From NCBI RefSeq assembly GCF_021390935.1, contig NZ_JAJPUI010000006.1, forward strand, positions 124,001-188,000: a DNA stretch of 64,000 nucleotides, given 5' to 3'. Positions 44,040 through 52,496 of the stretch are shown here, in pieces (position 1 is the stretch's first letter; each line of letters opens with the position of its first letter). The notes below the pieces were generated by a model. The model was not told the DNA's origin, made no database searches, and worked only from the letters and a program-made list of their open reading frames with translations. The translations under genes were made by a program, and so were the position numbers. Origin of the DNA: Streptomyces sp. CC228A (GTDB taxonomy: Bacteria; Actinomycetota; Actinomycetes; Streptomycetales; Streptomycetaceae).

Positions 44040-44205
44040 CCGGACCCGCGCTCGGCCGGTGCCGGGCTCGACGCGGGAGATGCCGGTGCCGGCTCGGCGC
44101 GGGAGATGCCGGGCCGGGGCTCGGCGGTGCCGGGCTCGACGCGGGAGATGCCGGTGCCGGGCTCGGCGCAGGTGATGCCGGGTCCGGGCTCGGCGGTGCC
44201 CGTAG
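44040..44205. repeat. GC-rich tandem repeats upstream of the Usp gene
   Basis: Imperfect copies of GGGCTCGACGCGGGAGATGCCGG-like units (each 30-35 bp, shared core CGCGGGAGATGCCG). They lie in the 681 bp gap between the Usp gene and the small gene at 44540. Frames through the array read only as Pro/Glu/Gly repeats. No other feature is supported in the gap. Confidence 0.65.
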
Positions 44206-44539
44206 GGGCGGGTCGGTCCCGTCGGTCTGCGGCGGTCGGCAGGTCCCGGGCCGCGCAGGAGGCGGGCAAGGGCGGCTTCGCTGCCGGAGCCGAGGGCGGT
44301 CACGGCGCTTCGCGCCGCCCGACCGGTGTGCCTCCTTCGGGGGACCGGCCGGCCGCACGTGCCGCGGGCCCACCTGCCGAAGTCCCCGGATCGGTCCACG
44401 CGCCGACCGGCAGGGAACGCCGCCCGGTCCTACCCTGCGATATGGCGTCAGGCGGGCGTCCGGCATCCGCTGCGCCGCGGAACGCGGCGGGCGGGGGCGG
44501 CTGACGGCCTCCGCAGCGTCCTTCTTCAGGAGGTATCAC

Positions 44540-44821
44540 ATGACCGATCACGAACCTCTGCCCCCGGCGGAGCACGCGGAGGTGCGGATCGTGGCCGCGA
44601 CGCCGGAGGTCGCCCGCCGGGTGGCGACGGTGCTGCGCCGCTGCTTCGCCGCGACGGAGCAGCGCAGTTTCCCGGCCGGGACCGAAGGGGGCACGCGGCT
44701 GCACCTCACCATCGACACCGGGCACGCGGCGGAACCGGCCCGGTCCTGGCTCGACAGCAGCCGCGCGCCCTTCGACGAGGAGGACGGGGAGGGCGGCGAG
44801 GACGGCGAGGACGGCGCCTGA
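44540..44821 (+). CDS. small hypothetical protein with acidic tail
   Basis: 93 aa from ATG at 44540, preceded by a perfect AGGAGGT at 7 bases. Residues 10-75 read as a small alpha/beta domain (AEVRIVAATPEVARRVATVL, RCFAATEQRSFPAG, TRLHLTIDTGH), and the last 20 residues are mostly Asp/Glu/Gly. Found in other streptomycetes to my memory; no known function. Divergent from the Usp gene and 265 bp upstream of nhaA; the gap (44822-45086) contains GACCGCCGACTGCC-type repeats. Confidence 0.78.
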   Translation: MTDHEPLPPAEHAEVRIVAATPEVARRVATVLRRCFAATEQRSFPAGTEGGTRLHLTIDTGHAAEPARSWLDSSRAPFDEEDGEGGEDGEDGA

Positions 44822-45086
44822 CCCGCACCGGTGCCGGCCCCGGCGCTCTCGAAGCCGACCACCGACCGCCGACCGCCGACTGCCGACTGCCGGCCGCCGA
44901 CCGGTCCCGGGGGCCCGCGGTCCCCGCGTGCGGCTCCTCGCGGGGGCCGGGGCGGGCGGTACCGCGGAGGCCGCGGTCCGGGCGCCCGGCGCGTACGGCG
45001 AGGCCGGCACGCCGACCGCCACGGATACCCCGGCCGCCGGGCGCGGCGGCGCGCCCGTGGCGCGTCCGGTGCGGAAAGCTTGCCCC

Positions 45087-46424
45087 ATGGCCGGCAGCAC
45101 CCGCGAACCGTTCGTCTTCCCCGGTCTGCCGCCCTGGCCGGAGCAGACGCGCCTCGCGCGGGCACTGCGGACGGAGACCGTCGGGGGGCTGATCCTGCTG
45201 GTGGCGGCGGGGGCCGCGCTGGTCTGGGCGAACAGCCCGGCACGCGACGCCTACGCCGCGGTGCGCGACACCGGCTTCGGCATCCCCGCGCTGGGGCTGG
45301 AGCTGTCGGTGGCGCACTGGACGGCCGACGGGCTTCTGACCGTGTTCTTCCTCGTCGCGGGCATCGAGCTGAAGCGGGAGCTCGTGGCGGGGCAGCTGAG
45401 TTCCGTGCCCACCGCGGTGCTGCCGGTGGTGGCCGCCGTGTGCGGCATGGCCGTACCGGCGGCGGTCTACGTCGCCACGGTCGCTGTCGGCGGGGGCAGC
45501 CTGGACGGCTGGGCCGTGCCGATGGCCACCGACATCGCCTTCGCGCTCGCGGTCCTCGCCGTACTGAACACCCACCTGCCCACGGCCCTGCGGGCGTTCC
45601 TGCTGACCCTGGCCGTGGTCGACGACCTGGGCGCGATCCTGGTGATCGCCGTGTTCTTCACCGGCGACCTGAAGCCGGCCGCTCTCGGCGGCGCCTGCGC
45701 GGGTCTCCTCCTGTTCTGGCTGCTGCAGCGCCTGCGGGTGCGGGGCTGGTGGTGGTACGCGCCGCTGGGGCTGGTCGTGTGGGCACTGACGTACGTGGGC
45801 GGAGTGCACGCGACGGTGGCGGGCGTGGCGATGGGGCTGCTGCTGCGGGCCCGTCCGGACCCGGCGAGGGGCGAGGTGCGGTCGCCCGGCGAGCGCGCCG
45901 AGCACCTGCTGCGGCCGTTCTCCGCCGGGGTGGCCGTGCCGCTGTTCGCGCTGTTCGCCGCGGGCGTCAGTGTCGCGCCGGACGTACTCGGCGAGGTGTT
46001 CACGCGGCCCGAACCGCTGGGGGTGGTGCTGGGACTGGTCGCCGGCAAGACGGTGGGCGTCCTGGGCGGTACCTTTCTGGCCGCCCGGTTCACCCGGGCC
46101 CGACTGGACCCGGCCCTGGCCTGGGCCGACGTGGGCGCTCTCGCGGTGCTGGCCGGCATCGGGTTCACCGTCGCCCTGCTCATCGGGGAGGCGTCCTTCA
46201 CCGACCCGGCCGACACCGGGAGGGTGAAGGCGGCCGTCCTGGTCGGGTCCCTGCTGGCGGCGGCCGTCGCGGGAGGGCTGATCAAACGCCGGAACGTCGT
46301 CTACCGCAGGCTGTGGGAGGCGGAGCACGTCGACGCGGACGCCGACGGCATCCCCGACGTGTACCAGCGGGATACGGGCGTGCCGCCGGAGGACGACGGC
46401 GCGGGCGGCCCGCGGGACCGGTGA
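45087..46424 (+). CDS. nhaA: Na+/H+ antiporter NhaA
   Basis: 445 aa from ATG at 45087 (GGAAAG about 8 bases upstream). Twelve-helix antiporter that exports Na+ or Li+ using protons, important at alkaline pH. Signature features: FFLVAGIELKRELVAGQL, PMATDIAFALAVLAVLN and LAVVDDLGAILVIAVFFTGD, where the Asp pair of the ion site sits, and VGKTVGVLGGTFLA near the end. C-terminal tail of about 45 residues after RRNVVYRRLW is acidic, including DADADGIPDVYQRD, which resembles a calcium-binding loop. Alone on its strand. Confidence 0.95.
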   Translation: MAGSTREPFVFPGLPPWPEQTRLARALRTETVGGLILLVAAGAALVWANSPARDAYAAVRDTGFGIPALGLELSVAHWTADGLLTVFFLVAGIELKRELVAGQLSSVPTAVLPVVAAVCGMAVPAAVYVATVAVGGGSLDGWAVPMATDIAFALAVLAVLNTHLPTALRAFLLTLAVVDDLGAILVIAVFFTGDLKPAALGGACAGLLLFWLLQRLRVRGWWWYAPLGLVVWALTYVGGVHATVAGVAMGLLLRARPDPARGEVRSPGERAEHLLRPFSAGVAVPLFALFAAGVSVAPDVLGEVFTRPEPLGVVLGLVAGKTVGVLGGTFLAARFTRARLDPALAWADVGALAVLAGIGFTVALLIGEASFTDPADTGRVKAAVLVGSLLAAAVAGGLIKRRNVVYRRLWEAEHVDADADGIPDVYQRDTGVPPEDDGAGGPRDR

Positions 46425-46583
46425 GCTGCGGCCGTGCCGGCCGGACCGCGCCCGCATGGGCGTCCGTGCGGTCACACGGGCCCTGTCGCACCCCCGCAAG
46501 CGGGCGGGCGGTGGCCGCACCACGGATGACGCCGCTCCCCCCGTGGTCGAGTGGCGCGGAGGACGCCGCGGCCCGGCACGGCG

Positions 46584-47066
46584 TCAGGCGCCGTGTGCGC
46601 CACCGGTGTCGATGAGGATCTGCCCGGCCCCCGTGACGTTGTCGGCGCGGAGGGCCTGGGCGATCGCCGCCCGTGCCGCTGCCGGTTCCGCGTGGGGCGG
46701 CACGACCAGCAGCGAGAAGTGGTCCCGGTCGCCTCGTGTGATCAGGACCGTGTCGTCGCCCACGGGGAACGACTCGATGTGCACCACCCGGTCGTCGATG
46801 ACCAGGCGCACCGGCAGCTCGTCCCAGGCCGCGGCGTCCAGCCCGACGCGGGTGACCGGTCCGAGGTGTGCGGACAGGGCGCTCACGAGGGCGGGCAGTT
46901 CCCGCGCGATGTCGCGGGAACGCGGCCACCACGCCCCGTCCAGGATGCGGTCGCGGGCCTCCGTGGTCTCCAGCCGGAGCAGCGCGGTCCCGGGCTTCAC
47001 CTCGTGGTGGACGGCGTTCGGCAGCCCGCCGTGGTCGGAGGGCGGGGGCGGGTCGGAGTCGGCCAT
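46584..47066 (-). CDS. DUF5994 family protein
   Basis: 160 aa from ATG at 47066. Typical family blocks: LLRLETTEARDRILDGAWWP, RSRDIARELPALVSAL, GPVTRVGLDAAAWDELP, VIDDRVVHIESFPVGDD, LLVVPPHAEPAAARAAI. Actinobacterial family with no known function. Cytosolic. A short hairpin (GCCCCTG/CAGGGGC, about 47104-47119) lies 40-50 bp upstream of the start and may be a leader structure. The DUF4287 gene follows further upstream on the same strand. Confidence 0.85.
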   Translation of the reverse strand: MADSDPPPPSDHGGLPNAVHHEVKPGTALLRLETTEARDRILDGAWWPRSRDIARELPALVSALSAHLGPVTRVGLDAAAWDELPVRLVIDDRVVHIESFPVGDDTVLITRGDRDHFSLLVVPPHAEPAAARAAIAQALRADNVTGAGQILIDTGGAHGA

Positions 47067-47251
47067 GTTGTGGTTCGCCCGTCTGCGGGTGCCGGCGCCC
47101 CTGAGACCAGGGGCTTTGCACCTCCCACGGTACTCCGCCGCGCGCCGGCACCGGTGACCTCGCCCGGCGGCGCCGCAGTCGTGCGGGGCCGTTGGATGTC
47201 CTCGCGGTGTGCGGGGGCCGTCGGCCCTGGTGCCCCCGGGTCCGCGGCCGC

Positions 47252-47464
47252 TCAGGTGTCCTCGCGCTCCGCGAGGGTGTGGGCGACGAGGGCGTTGGCG
47301 TGGCCGTGGCCGAGGCCGTGCGCGGACTTCAGCCAGGAGACCAGCTCCATGTGCCTGGTCAGCGGAGAGGAGCGGATGAGGTCCTTCCATACGGAGACCG
47401 GGCGGCCGTACTTCTTCTCGATGGAGGGGAAGTAGCGGGCCGGGCCCTTCACTGCGTCGGTCAT
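47252..47464 (-). CDS. DUF4287 family protein
   Basis: 70 aa. Matches the small DUF4287 family: ARYFPSIEKKYGRPVSVWKD, LTRHMELVSWLKSAHGLGHGHANAL. Helical protein, similar at the C-terminus to the HGLGHGHANALV helix of related DUF5655/DUF4287 proteins of unknown role. The 477 bp between this gene and the divergent MFS gene (47465-47941) hold no gene I can support; near 47784-47822 there is an imperfect dyad around GTACGAATCC and GGATACGG. Confidence 0.88.
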   Translation of the reverse strand: MTDAVKGPARYFPSIEKKYGRPVSVWKDLIRSSPLTRHMELVSWLKSAHGLGHGHANALVAHTLAEREDT

Positions 47465-47941
47465 GATGTCTCTCTTCCGTCTGGTGCGGTCGGGTGCCGT
47501 CGTCGGTGGCGGCCGCCTGGGCGGCGGTGGGCGGTCGGCGGGTGGCCGGGAAGGCGGCCCGCGCGGCCGGGTGTCCGGTGCCGGTCGTATGACCGGGCGC
47601 GGCGGCCGGAGTCATCGCCGCCGGTGGTGTGTTCCGGGTCACTTGCCGGTGCTTGCGGGTGCGTGTGCGTCTCTTCGTGCCACGGCGTCGGGTGCGTTCC
47701 GCCGCGGACGCGCGGCGGCGGGCCGGGGTGGGCGGGGCCGACGCTGCGGGCGGGGCCGGTGGTCGCCCTCGGTGAGCGGACGTAAATCCGTACGAATCCG
47801 GGCGCGGATACGGAAGACTCCTGACGACCGATGACTTCTGCCAAGCGCGCCGGTCTGCCACGGCGTCATCACCCCACCGTCCGCGCCGACCGCCCTTGGC
47901 TGCGAGGCGACCGCGACCAGCAACCCCAGCGAGGTACCCCC

Positions 47942-49456
47942 ATGACGACGGCGATCCACGAACAACCGGCCGGGAAGGCGGGCCGCACACCGCCCGTGGT
48001 GCGGCTGCTGGTGCTGGCCACGTTCGTGGTCATCCTCAACGAGACCATCATGCTCAACGCCATTCCGCGGCTGATGGACTCGCTGGACATCACCGAGCAG
48101 TCGGCGCAGTGGGTGTCCACCGCCTTCATGCTCACCATGGCCGCGGTGATCCCGGTGACCGGCTGGTTCCTGCAGCGGGTCACCACCCGTCAGGCCTACG
48201 CGATAGCGATGGGCGTGTTCCTCGCGGGGACCGCCCTGTGCGCCGTCGCACCGTCCTTCGAGGTGCTGCTGCTGGGCCGGACCGTGCAGGCCGCGGGCAC
48301 CGCCGTGATGATGCCGCTGCTGATGACCACGCTGATGATCGTGGTGCCCGAGCAGGACCGCGGCCGCGTGATGGGCAACGTCACCCTCGCCATCTCGGTG
48401 GCGCCCGCGCTCGGGCCCGCCGTGTCCGGGCTCATCCTGCAGTTCGGCTCCTGGCGGCTGCTGTTCCTGGTCGTCCTGCCGATCGCCGCGCTGGTGACCC
48501 TCCTCGGGCTGCGCAGGATGGAGAACATCAGCGACCCGCAGGTCAGCTCCATCGACTGGCTCAGCGTCGGGGTGGCCGCACTCGGCTTCGGCGGGCTCGT
48601 GTACGGCCTGAGCCTGTTCGGCGAGGGCGGCGGCGGGGTCGGCACCGGAGCCGCCCTCACCGCCGCCGGGCTCGCGGCCATCGCGCTGTTCGCGGTCCGC
48701 CAGCTCAGGCTCCAGCGCGGCGGCGTGCCGCTGATGGACCTGCGCGCCCTCAGGCACCGCACCTTCACCCTGTCGCTGGTCCTCATGTCCGTCGGGTTCC
48801 TCTCGATGCTCGGCGCGATGATCCTGCTGCCGCTGTACCTGCAGAACCTGCGCGGGCTCAGCCCGTTGGAGACCGGGCTGCTGGTGATGCCGGGCGGCCT
48901 GATCATGGGCCTGCTGGGTCCGACGATCGGGAAGGCGTTCGACCGGTTCGGCAGCCGGCTGCTGGTGCTGCCCGGTTCGATCGGCATGGCGCTCGCCCTC
49001 TTCGGGCTGACGCAGGTCTCGCTGACGATGCCGTACTGGATGGTCCTCGGCATGCACGTGCTGCTGATGGTCAGCCTCGCGGCGACGTTCACGCCGTGCT
49101 TCACCCTCGGCATGGGCGGCCTTCCGCCGCACCTCTACTCGCACGGCAGCTCCATGCTGGGCACGCTGCAGCAGGTCGCGGCGGCGTTCGGCACCGCGCT
49201 CGTGGTGACGGTGATGTCCCTGCGGACCAGTGCGCTGGTCGCCGAGGGCACCGCGGCCGTGCCCGCGCAGATGAGCGGGATGAAGCTGGCCTTCGCGGTC
49301 GCAGCGGTCCTCGCCCTGGGGGCGGTCGCCATCGCCGCGAAGCTGCCGAACCGCCTCCCGGTCGCGGAGACCCCGGAGCACGCGGGTGCCGACGCCGACC
49401 CGTCCGCCGAGGAGACGGCGGTGGGCGGCACCGCCCCGGCCGGCGACCGCAGCTGA
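47942..49456 (+). CDS. MFS transporter, DHA2 (EmrB/QacA-like) drug efflux
   Basis: 504 aa from ATG at 47942. Fourteen predicted membrane helices as in DHA2 proton-coupled exporters. Motifs: VVILNETIMLNAIPRLMDSL (motif D1 region), STAFMLTMAAVIPVTGWFLQ, GRTVQAAGTAVMMPLLMTT, and motif C-like LAISVAPALGPAVSGLIL. Likely exporter of a small toxic compound; the substrate cannot be told. No TetR or MarR repressor is next to it. The C-terminal 40 residues are hydrophilic and Glu/Ala-rich. Confidence 0.9.
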   Translation: MTTAIHEQPAGKAGRTPPVVRLLVLATFVVILNETIMLNAIPRLMDSLDITEQSAQWVSTAFMLTMAAVIPVTGWFLQRVTTRQAYAIAMGVFLAGTALCAVAPSFEVLLLGRTVQAAGTAVMMPLLMTTLMIVVPEQDRGRVMGNVTLAISVAPALGPAVSGLILQFGSWRLLFLVVLPIAALVTLLGLRRMENISDPQVSSIDWLSVGVAALGFGGLVYGLSLFGEGGGGVGTGAALTAAGLAAIALFAVRQLRLQRGGVPLMDLRALRHRTFTLSLVLMSVGFLSMLGAMILLPLYLQNLRGLSPLETGLLVMPGGLIMGLLGPTIGKAFDRFGSRLLVLPGSIGMALALFGLTQVSLTMPYWMVLGMHVLLMVSLAATFTPCFTLGMGGLPPHLYSHGSSMLGTLQQVAAAFGTALVVTVMSLRTSALVAEGTAAVPAQMSGMKLAFAVAAVLALGAVAIAAKLPNRLPVAETPEHAGADADPSAEETAVGGTAPAGDRS

Positions 49457-49835
49457 CGGCACGTGCGGGGGCGGCCGGGCCGTCGCCGCCGCGGCGGCGG
49501 GTCGCCTCGGCACGGCGAGCCGGGGCTGCCGCCGCTTGCCGCGGCGGCCGGGTGCCCTGCCTTGCGGCAGGGGCGCCCTGGCCGTCGTCCATGACGCGGC
49601 GCCCGGGCCCCTGAGGCGGTGAGCCGGGGCCGTCGCCACGGCGGCGGCCGGGCCGACGCGGGGCCGGGGCGGAGACAGCCGTACGTGCCGACGCCGTCGG
49701 CGGCGTCCCCGGGTCCGCGGACGTGCCGACGCCGTCCCCAGGTCCGCGCATCGGCGCATGCCCTGCCCTGGCCGAGCGCCCTGACAGAGCCCCCTGACCG
49801 AGTCGGGGGGCTCCGCTGCTGCCGCGCCGGCACTG

Positions 49836-50030
49836 GTGGAAGCCGTGCCGCAGCCGTCCGCAGCCGGGGGAAGGGTCACCGACGAGCCGTGTGCGCAGGC
49901 GGCCGAGCACGACGAGGCCAAGGCGCTCGCCGCACTGATGCTCGCGATCGGCCGGGTCGGCTTCTTCATCCCCGTGGCGCTGATCGCCAAGCCGGTGCCC
50001 GGCCGGTCGTTCAGCGACCCGTGGAAGTGA
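49836..50030 (+). CDS. possible small membrane-associated protein
   Basis: 64 aa from GTG at 49836 with no good ribosome site. A hydrophobic helix (about residues 33-52, LAALMLAIGRVGFFIPVALI) is followed by AKPVPGRSFSDPWK. It lies in a 745 bp region (49457-50201) which otherwise holds Pro/Ala-type non-coding repeats and direct repeats of CGTGCCGACGCCGTC near 49684 and 49721. The local codon use looks like a gene in residues 20-64 only. Coding status uncertain. Confidence 0.4.
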   Translation: MEAVPQPSAAGGRVTDEPCAQAAEHDEAKALAALMLAIGRVGFFIPVALIAKPVPGRSFSDPWK

Positions 50031-50201
50031 GGCTTCCCGGGTAGGGCGCGGTGCCCGGGTCCTGCGGTGGGATCCGGACGGGCCGCCCCGCGGACGCCTG
50101 CGCCGCGGCCGGGAGCCAAGGGTCAGCCGGTTCGGGACCGTGCGGTGCCGGAGGTGTGCGGGAGGCTCGGTGACCGGGCGCGGCGTCGGCCGGCTGCGGA
50201 A

Positions 50202-50399
50202 TCAGGCGGTCTTCTGGGACGGGGGAAGCGCCGGCTCCGTGCCGGCGGCACCGTCGTTCTTCATGGCCGCGGCCTCGCTCTTGAGGATGCGCGCGGACTT
50301 GCCGAGGGCTCGCGCCATCTCCGGCAGCTTCGCACTGCCGAACAGCAGGACGGCGACGGCCAGCACGATCAGGAGGTGGGACACACTGAAAGCACCCAT
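50202..50399 (-). CDS. tatA: Sec-independent translocase TatA
   Basis: 65 aa from ATG at 50399 (AAGAAGG about 9 bases upstream). Pore-forming subunit of the twin-arginine translocase, which exports folded proteins. N-terminal helix SVSHLLIVLAVAVLLFGSAKLPEMARALGK (quoted in part: LLIVLAVAVLLFGSAKLPEM) includes the FG-x-KLPE hinge, then the amphipathic helix and a short polar tail. No tatB or tatC neighbours; streptomycetes often have an extra tatA copy of this kind, so this may not be the main tatA. Confidence 0.88.
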   Translation of the reverse strand: MGAFSVSHLLIVLAVAVLLFGSAKLPEMARALGKSARILKSEAAAMKNDGAAGTEPALPPSQKTA

Positions 50400-50606
50400 G
50401 AAGATCACCTTCTTCGGACCGGGGCCGCCCCTGCAGGAAGCCTGCGGCCCACCAGTCCGGATCGTACCCGCCGCCTGTCGGTGACGGGTACGAGGAGGTG
50501 TGCGGGGAACTTCCGGCGGGCCCGGCGGGTCTTTCACCCCGTTGGTAGCTTGTTCACACCGTCTGTGGACCGACCGCGTCCACCGCCCCGCAGGAGCCTT
50601 CAGTCC

Positions 50607-51329
50607 GTGAACACCTCTTTCTCGACGCTCGCGCTCGGCCCGAGCTGGCTGGACCCTGACTTCCTGATCAACGAGTTCGGCCTCTACGGAGTCCTGGCGA
50701 TCGTCTTCGCCGAATCGGGCCTGCTCATCGGCTTCTTCCTGCCCGGTGACTCGCTGCTGTTCACCACGGGGCTGCTGGTCACCACCGGCGTCCTCGACAC
50801 CCCTCTCTGGCTCACCTGCACGCTCATCGTGATCGCGGCCGTCCTCGGCGACCAGGCCGGCTACATGTTCGGCCGCAAGGTGGGGCCGAGCATCTTCAAC
50901 CGGCCGGACTCCCGCTTCTTCAAGCAGGAGAACGTCCAGAAGGCCCACGAGTTCTTCGAGAAGCACGGGCCGAAATCCCTGGTCCTGTGCCGGTTCGTAC
51001 CGATCGTCCGGACGTTCACGCCGATCATCGCGGGCGTGAGCGGTATGAACTACCGCACATTCGTCACGTACAACATCGTCGGCGGTGTCCTGTGGGGCGT
51101 CGGCGTCACCTGCCTCGGCGCCTCCCTCGGGAAGATCGCCTTCGTGCGGGAGCACATCGAGGCGATCCTCATCGGCATCGTCCTGCTCTCCATCGTCCCC
51201 GTGGTCGTCGAGGTCCTCCGGGCGCGGTCCGGCTCCCGCAAGGCCAAGGCGGGCGGGGACGAGGTCCTCCACGGGCCGGCCCCGGTCGAGCCGGCCCCGG
51301 CGCGGCGCGGCCGGCACGCCAAGCGCTGA
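50607..51329 (+). CDS. DedA family membrane protein
   Basis: 240 aa from GTG at 50607 (GGAG about 9 bases upstream). Five to six helices with the DedA pattern: AIVFAESGLLIGFFLPGDSL (re-entrant helix Glu and Pro), AAVLGDQAGYMFGRKVGPSI, HGPKSLVLCRFVPIVRTFTP and IIAGVSGMNYRTFVTYNIVG. Family members act as undecaprenyl phosphate or phospholipid flippases and support envelope integrity. Basic C-terminus ending RRGRHAKR. Divergent from tatA with 207 bp between starts. Confidence 0.92.
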   Translation: MNTSFSTLALGPSWLDPDFLINEFGLYGVLAIVFAESGLLIGFFLPGDSLLFTTGLLVTTGVLDTPLWLTCTLIVIAAVLGDQAGYMFGRKVGPSIFNRPDSRFFKQENVQKAHEFFEKHGPKSLVLCRFVPIVRTFTPIIAGVSGMNYRTFVTYNIVGGVLWGVGVTCLGASLGKIAFVREHIEAILIGIVLLSIVPVVVEVLRARSGSRKAKAGGDEVLHGPAPVEPAPARRGRHAKR

Positions 51330-51355
51330 GCGCCCCGCCGGTCACCGCCGGGACG

Positions 51356-51496
51356 CGCCCCGGCAGCCGGCCACCGGCGGGTACGCCCCGGCAGCCGGCC
51401 ACCGGCGGCCGCGTCCCGCGCCCGGCTGCCACCGGGCAGCCGGCCGGCGAACGGCCCCTGCGGTGAACGGCCCCTGCGGCGAACCGCGGCGAGCGG
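51356..51496. repeat. short direct repeats between DedA and VOC genes
   Basis: Two near-identical copies of CGCCCCGGCAGCCGGCCACC and three of GGCCCCTGCGGTGAAC-type units in the convergent gap. No gene; they may fold as weak terminators. Confidence 0.55.
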
Positions 51497-51880
51497 TCAG
51501 AGGGGCAGGATCCGGGCGCGGAGGAGGCAGAATTCGTTGCCCTCCGGGTCGGCCAGGACGTGCCAGGACTCTTCTCCGGTCTGCCCGACGTCGACGGGCC
51601 GGGCGCCGGCCGCGAGCAGTCGCTCCAACTCGGCCTGCTGGCTGCGGTCGGTGGGGCTGACGTCGAGATGCAGGGGCAGTTTCCCGGCCCGCGGGGCGTC
51701 GCTCGGGCTGAGGACCAGGACGGGCAGGGCGCCGCCGAAGCCCGTGTCGGGTGGTCCGATCTCGATGCTGCCGTCGTCCTCCCGGCCGAGTTCGACGTAG
51801 CCGAGCACCTCGCCCCAGAAGGCGGCGAGCCGCTCGGGATCGGCGCAGTCGATGACCAGCTCACTGATGCGGCATGCCAT
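51497..51880 (-). CDS. VOC superfamily (glyoxalase-like) protein
   Basis: 127 aa from ATG at 51880. Paired beta-alpha-beta-beta-beta fold: ISELVIDCADPERLAAFWGE at the start, LPLHLDVSPTDRSQQAELER in the second module, and the terminal WHVLADPEGNEFCLL with the usual metal-ligand Glu position. Substrate unknown; family members include glyoxalases, dioxygenases and antibiotic-binding proteins. Stands alone, divergent from arsR. Confidence 0.85.
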   Translation of the reverse strand: MACRISELVIDCADPERLAAFWGEVLGYVELGREDDGSIEIGPPDTGFGGALPVLVLSPSDAPRAGKLPLHLDVSPTDRSQQAELERLLAAGARPVDVGQTGEESWHVLADPEGNEFCLLRARILPL

Positions 51881-52115
51881 GCCCGGCAGTGTAGGCCCGG
51901 CAACTCCCTTGCGCAGGTGGGCACTCGGTCCCGCAGGAGGCCGCCCCGCCTCCTGTCCGAGGCCCGGTGGCGGCGGCAGCCGCCCTGCCCTGCCGACCCC
52001 GTGGCGGCGGCCGACCCGCCCGGACGGTCCGGCGGCGGGGCCGTCGCGCCCGCCGCGGGCGGGCGCGCGGTGGGAGCGGCCGTCGTCGCGCCCCGCCGCG
52101 GGGCGACCCACTTGG

Positions 52116-52131
52116 TTCATGGTTCCATGAA
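52116..52131. promoter_or_regulatory. operator-like inverted repeat before the arsR gene
   Basis: TTCATGG-TT-CCATGAA, a perfect 7-2-7 dyad ending 28 bp before the ArsR start. Its position and AT-rich context fit an autoregulatory ArsR/SmtB operator overlapping the promoter. Confidence 0.75.
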
Positions 52132-52158
52132 TTCACCACTCCGTGTACTGTGGCGCCC

Positions 52159-52494
52159 ATGCTGACCCTCGCCACCGATCTCGACGCCCTCACCCGCTTC
52201 GGGCGGGCCCTGGCCGACCCGATCCGCTGCCGCGTCCTGCTGGCGCTGCGCGAGGCCCCCGCCTACCCCTCCGACCTGGCCGACCGGCTCGGGATCTCCC
52301 GTACCCGGCTGTCCAACCAGCTGGCGTGCCTGCGGGACTGCGGCCTCGTCGTCGCCGTCCCGGAGGGCCGCCGCACCCGCTACGAACTCGCCGACGCGCG
52401 CCTCGGCCACGCCCTGGACGATCTGCGCACCGCCGTGGTCGCCGTCGCCACCGACCTGACCTGCCCGGACGCGGACGAGAAGGGCTGCTGCTGA
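52159..52494 (+). CDS. ArsR/SmtB family metal-responsive repressor
   Basis: 111 aa. Winged helix-turn-helix: LADPIRCRVLLALREAPAYP, SDLADRLGISRTRLSNQLAC and LRDCGLVVAVPEGRRTRYEL. Cys in the recognition region (LACLRDCG, as in CmtR/KmtR or CadC-like sensors) and the C-terminal CPDADEKGCC could bind a soft metal. Two bases separate it from the transporter gene, so it should control that gene in response to a metal. The dyad at 52116-52131 is its probable operator. Confidence 0.92.
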   Translation: MLTLATDLDALTRFGRALADPIRCRVLLALREAPAYPSDLADRLGISRTRLSNQLACLRDCGLVVAVPEGRRTRYELADARLGHALDDLRTAVVAVATDLTCPDADEKGCC

Positions 52495-52496
52495 CC

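Noticed and set aside
43859..44269. N-terminal extension of the Usp gene through the repeats
   Set aside because: The ATG at 43858 has a strong ribosome site and starts right at the Usp fold; the extension is repeat-derived.
47784..47822. Operator dyad before the MFS gene
   Set aside because: The arms around GTACGAATCC and GGATACGG pair only imperfectly and no adjacent repressor gene exists.
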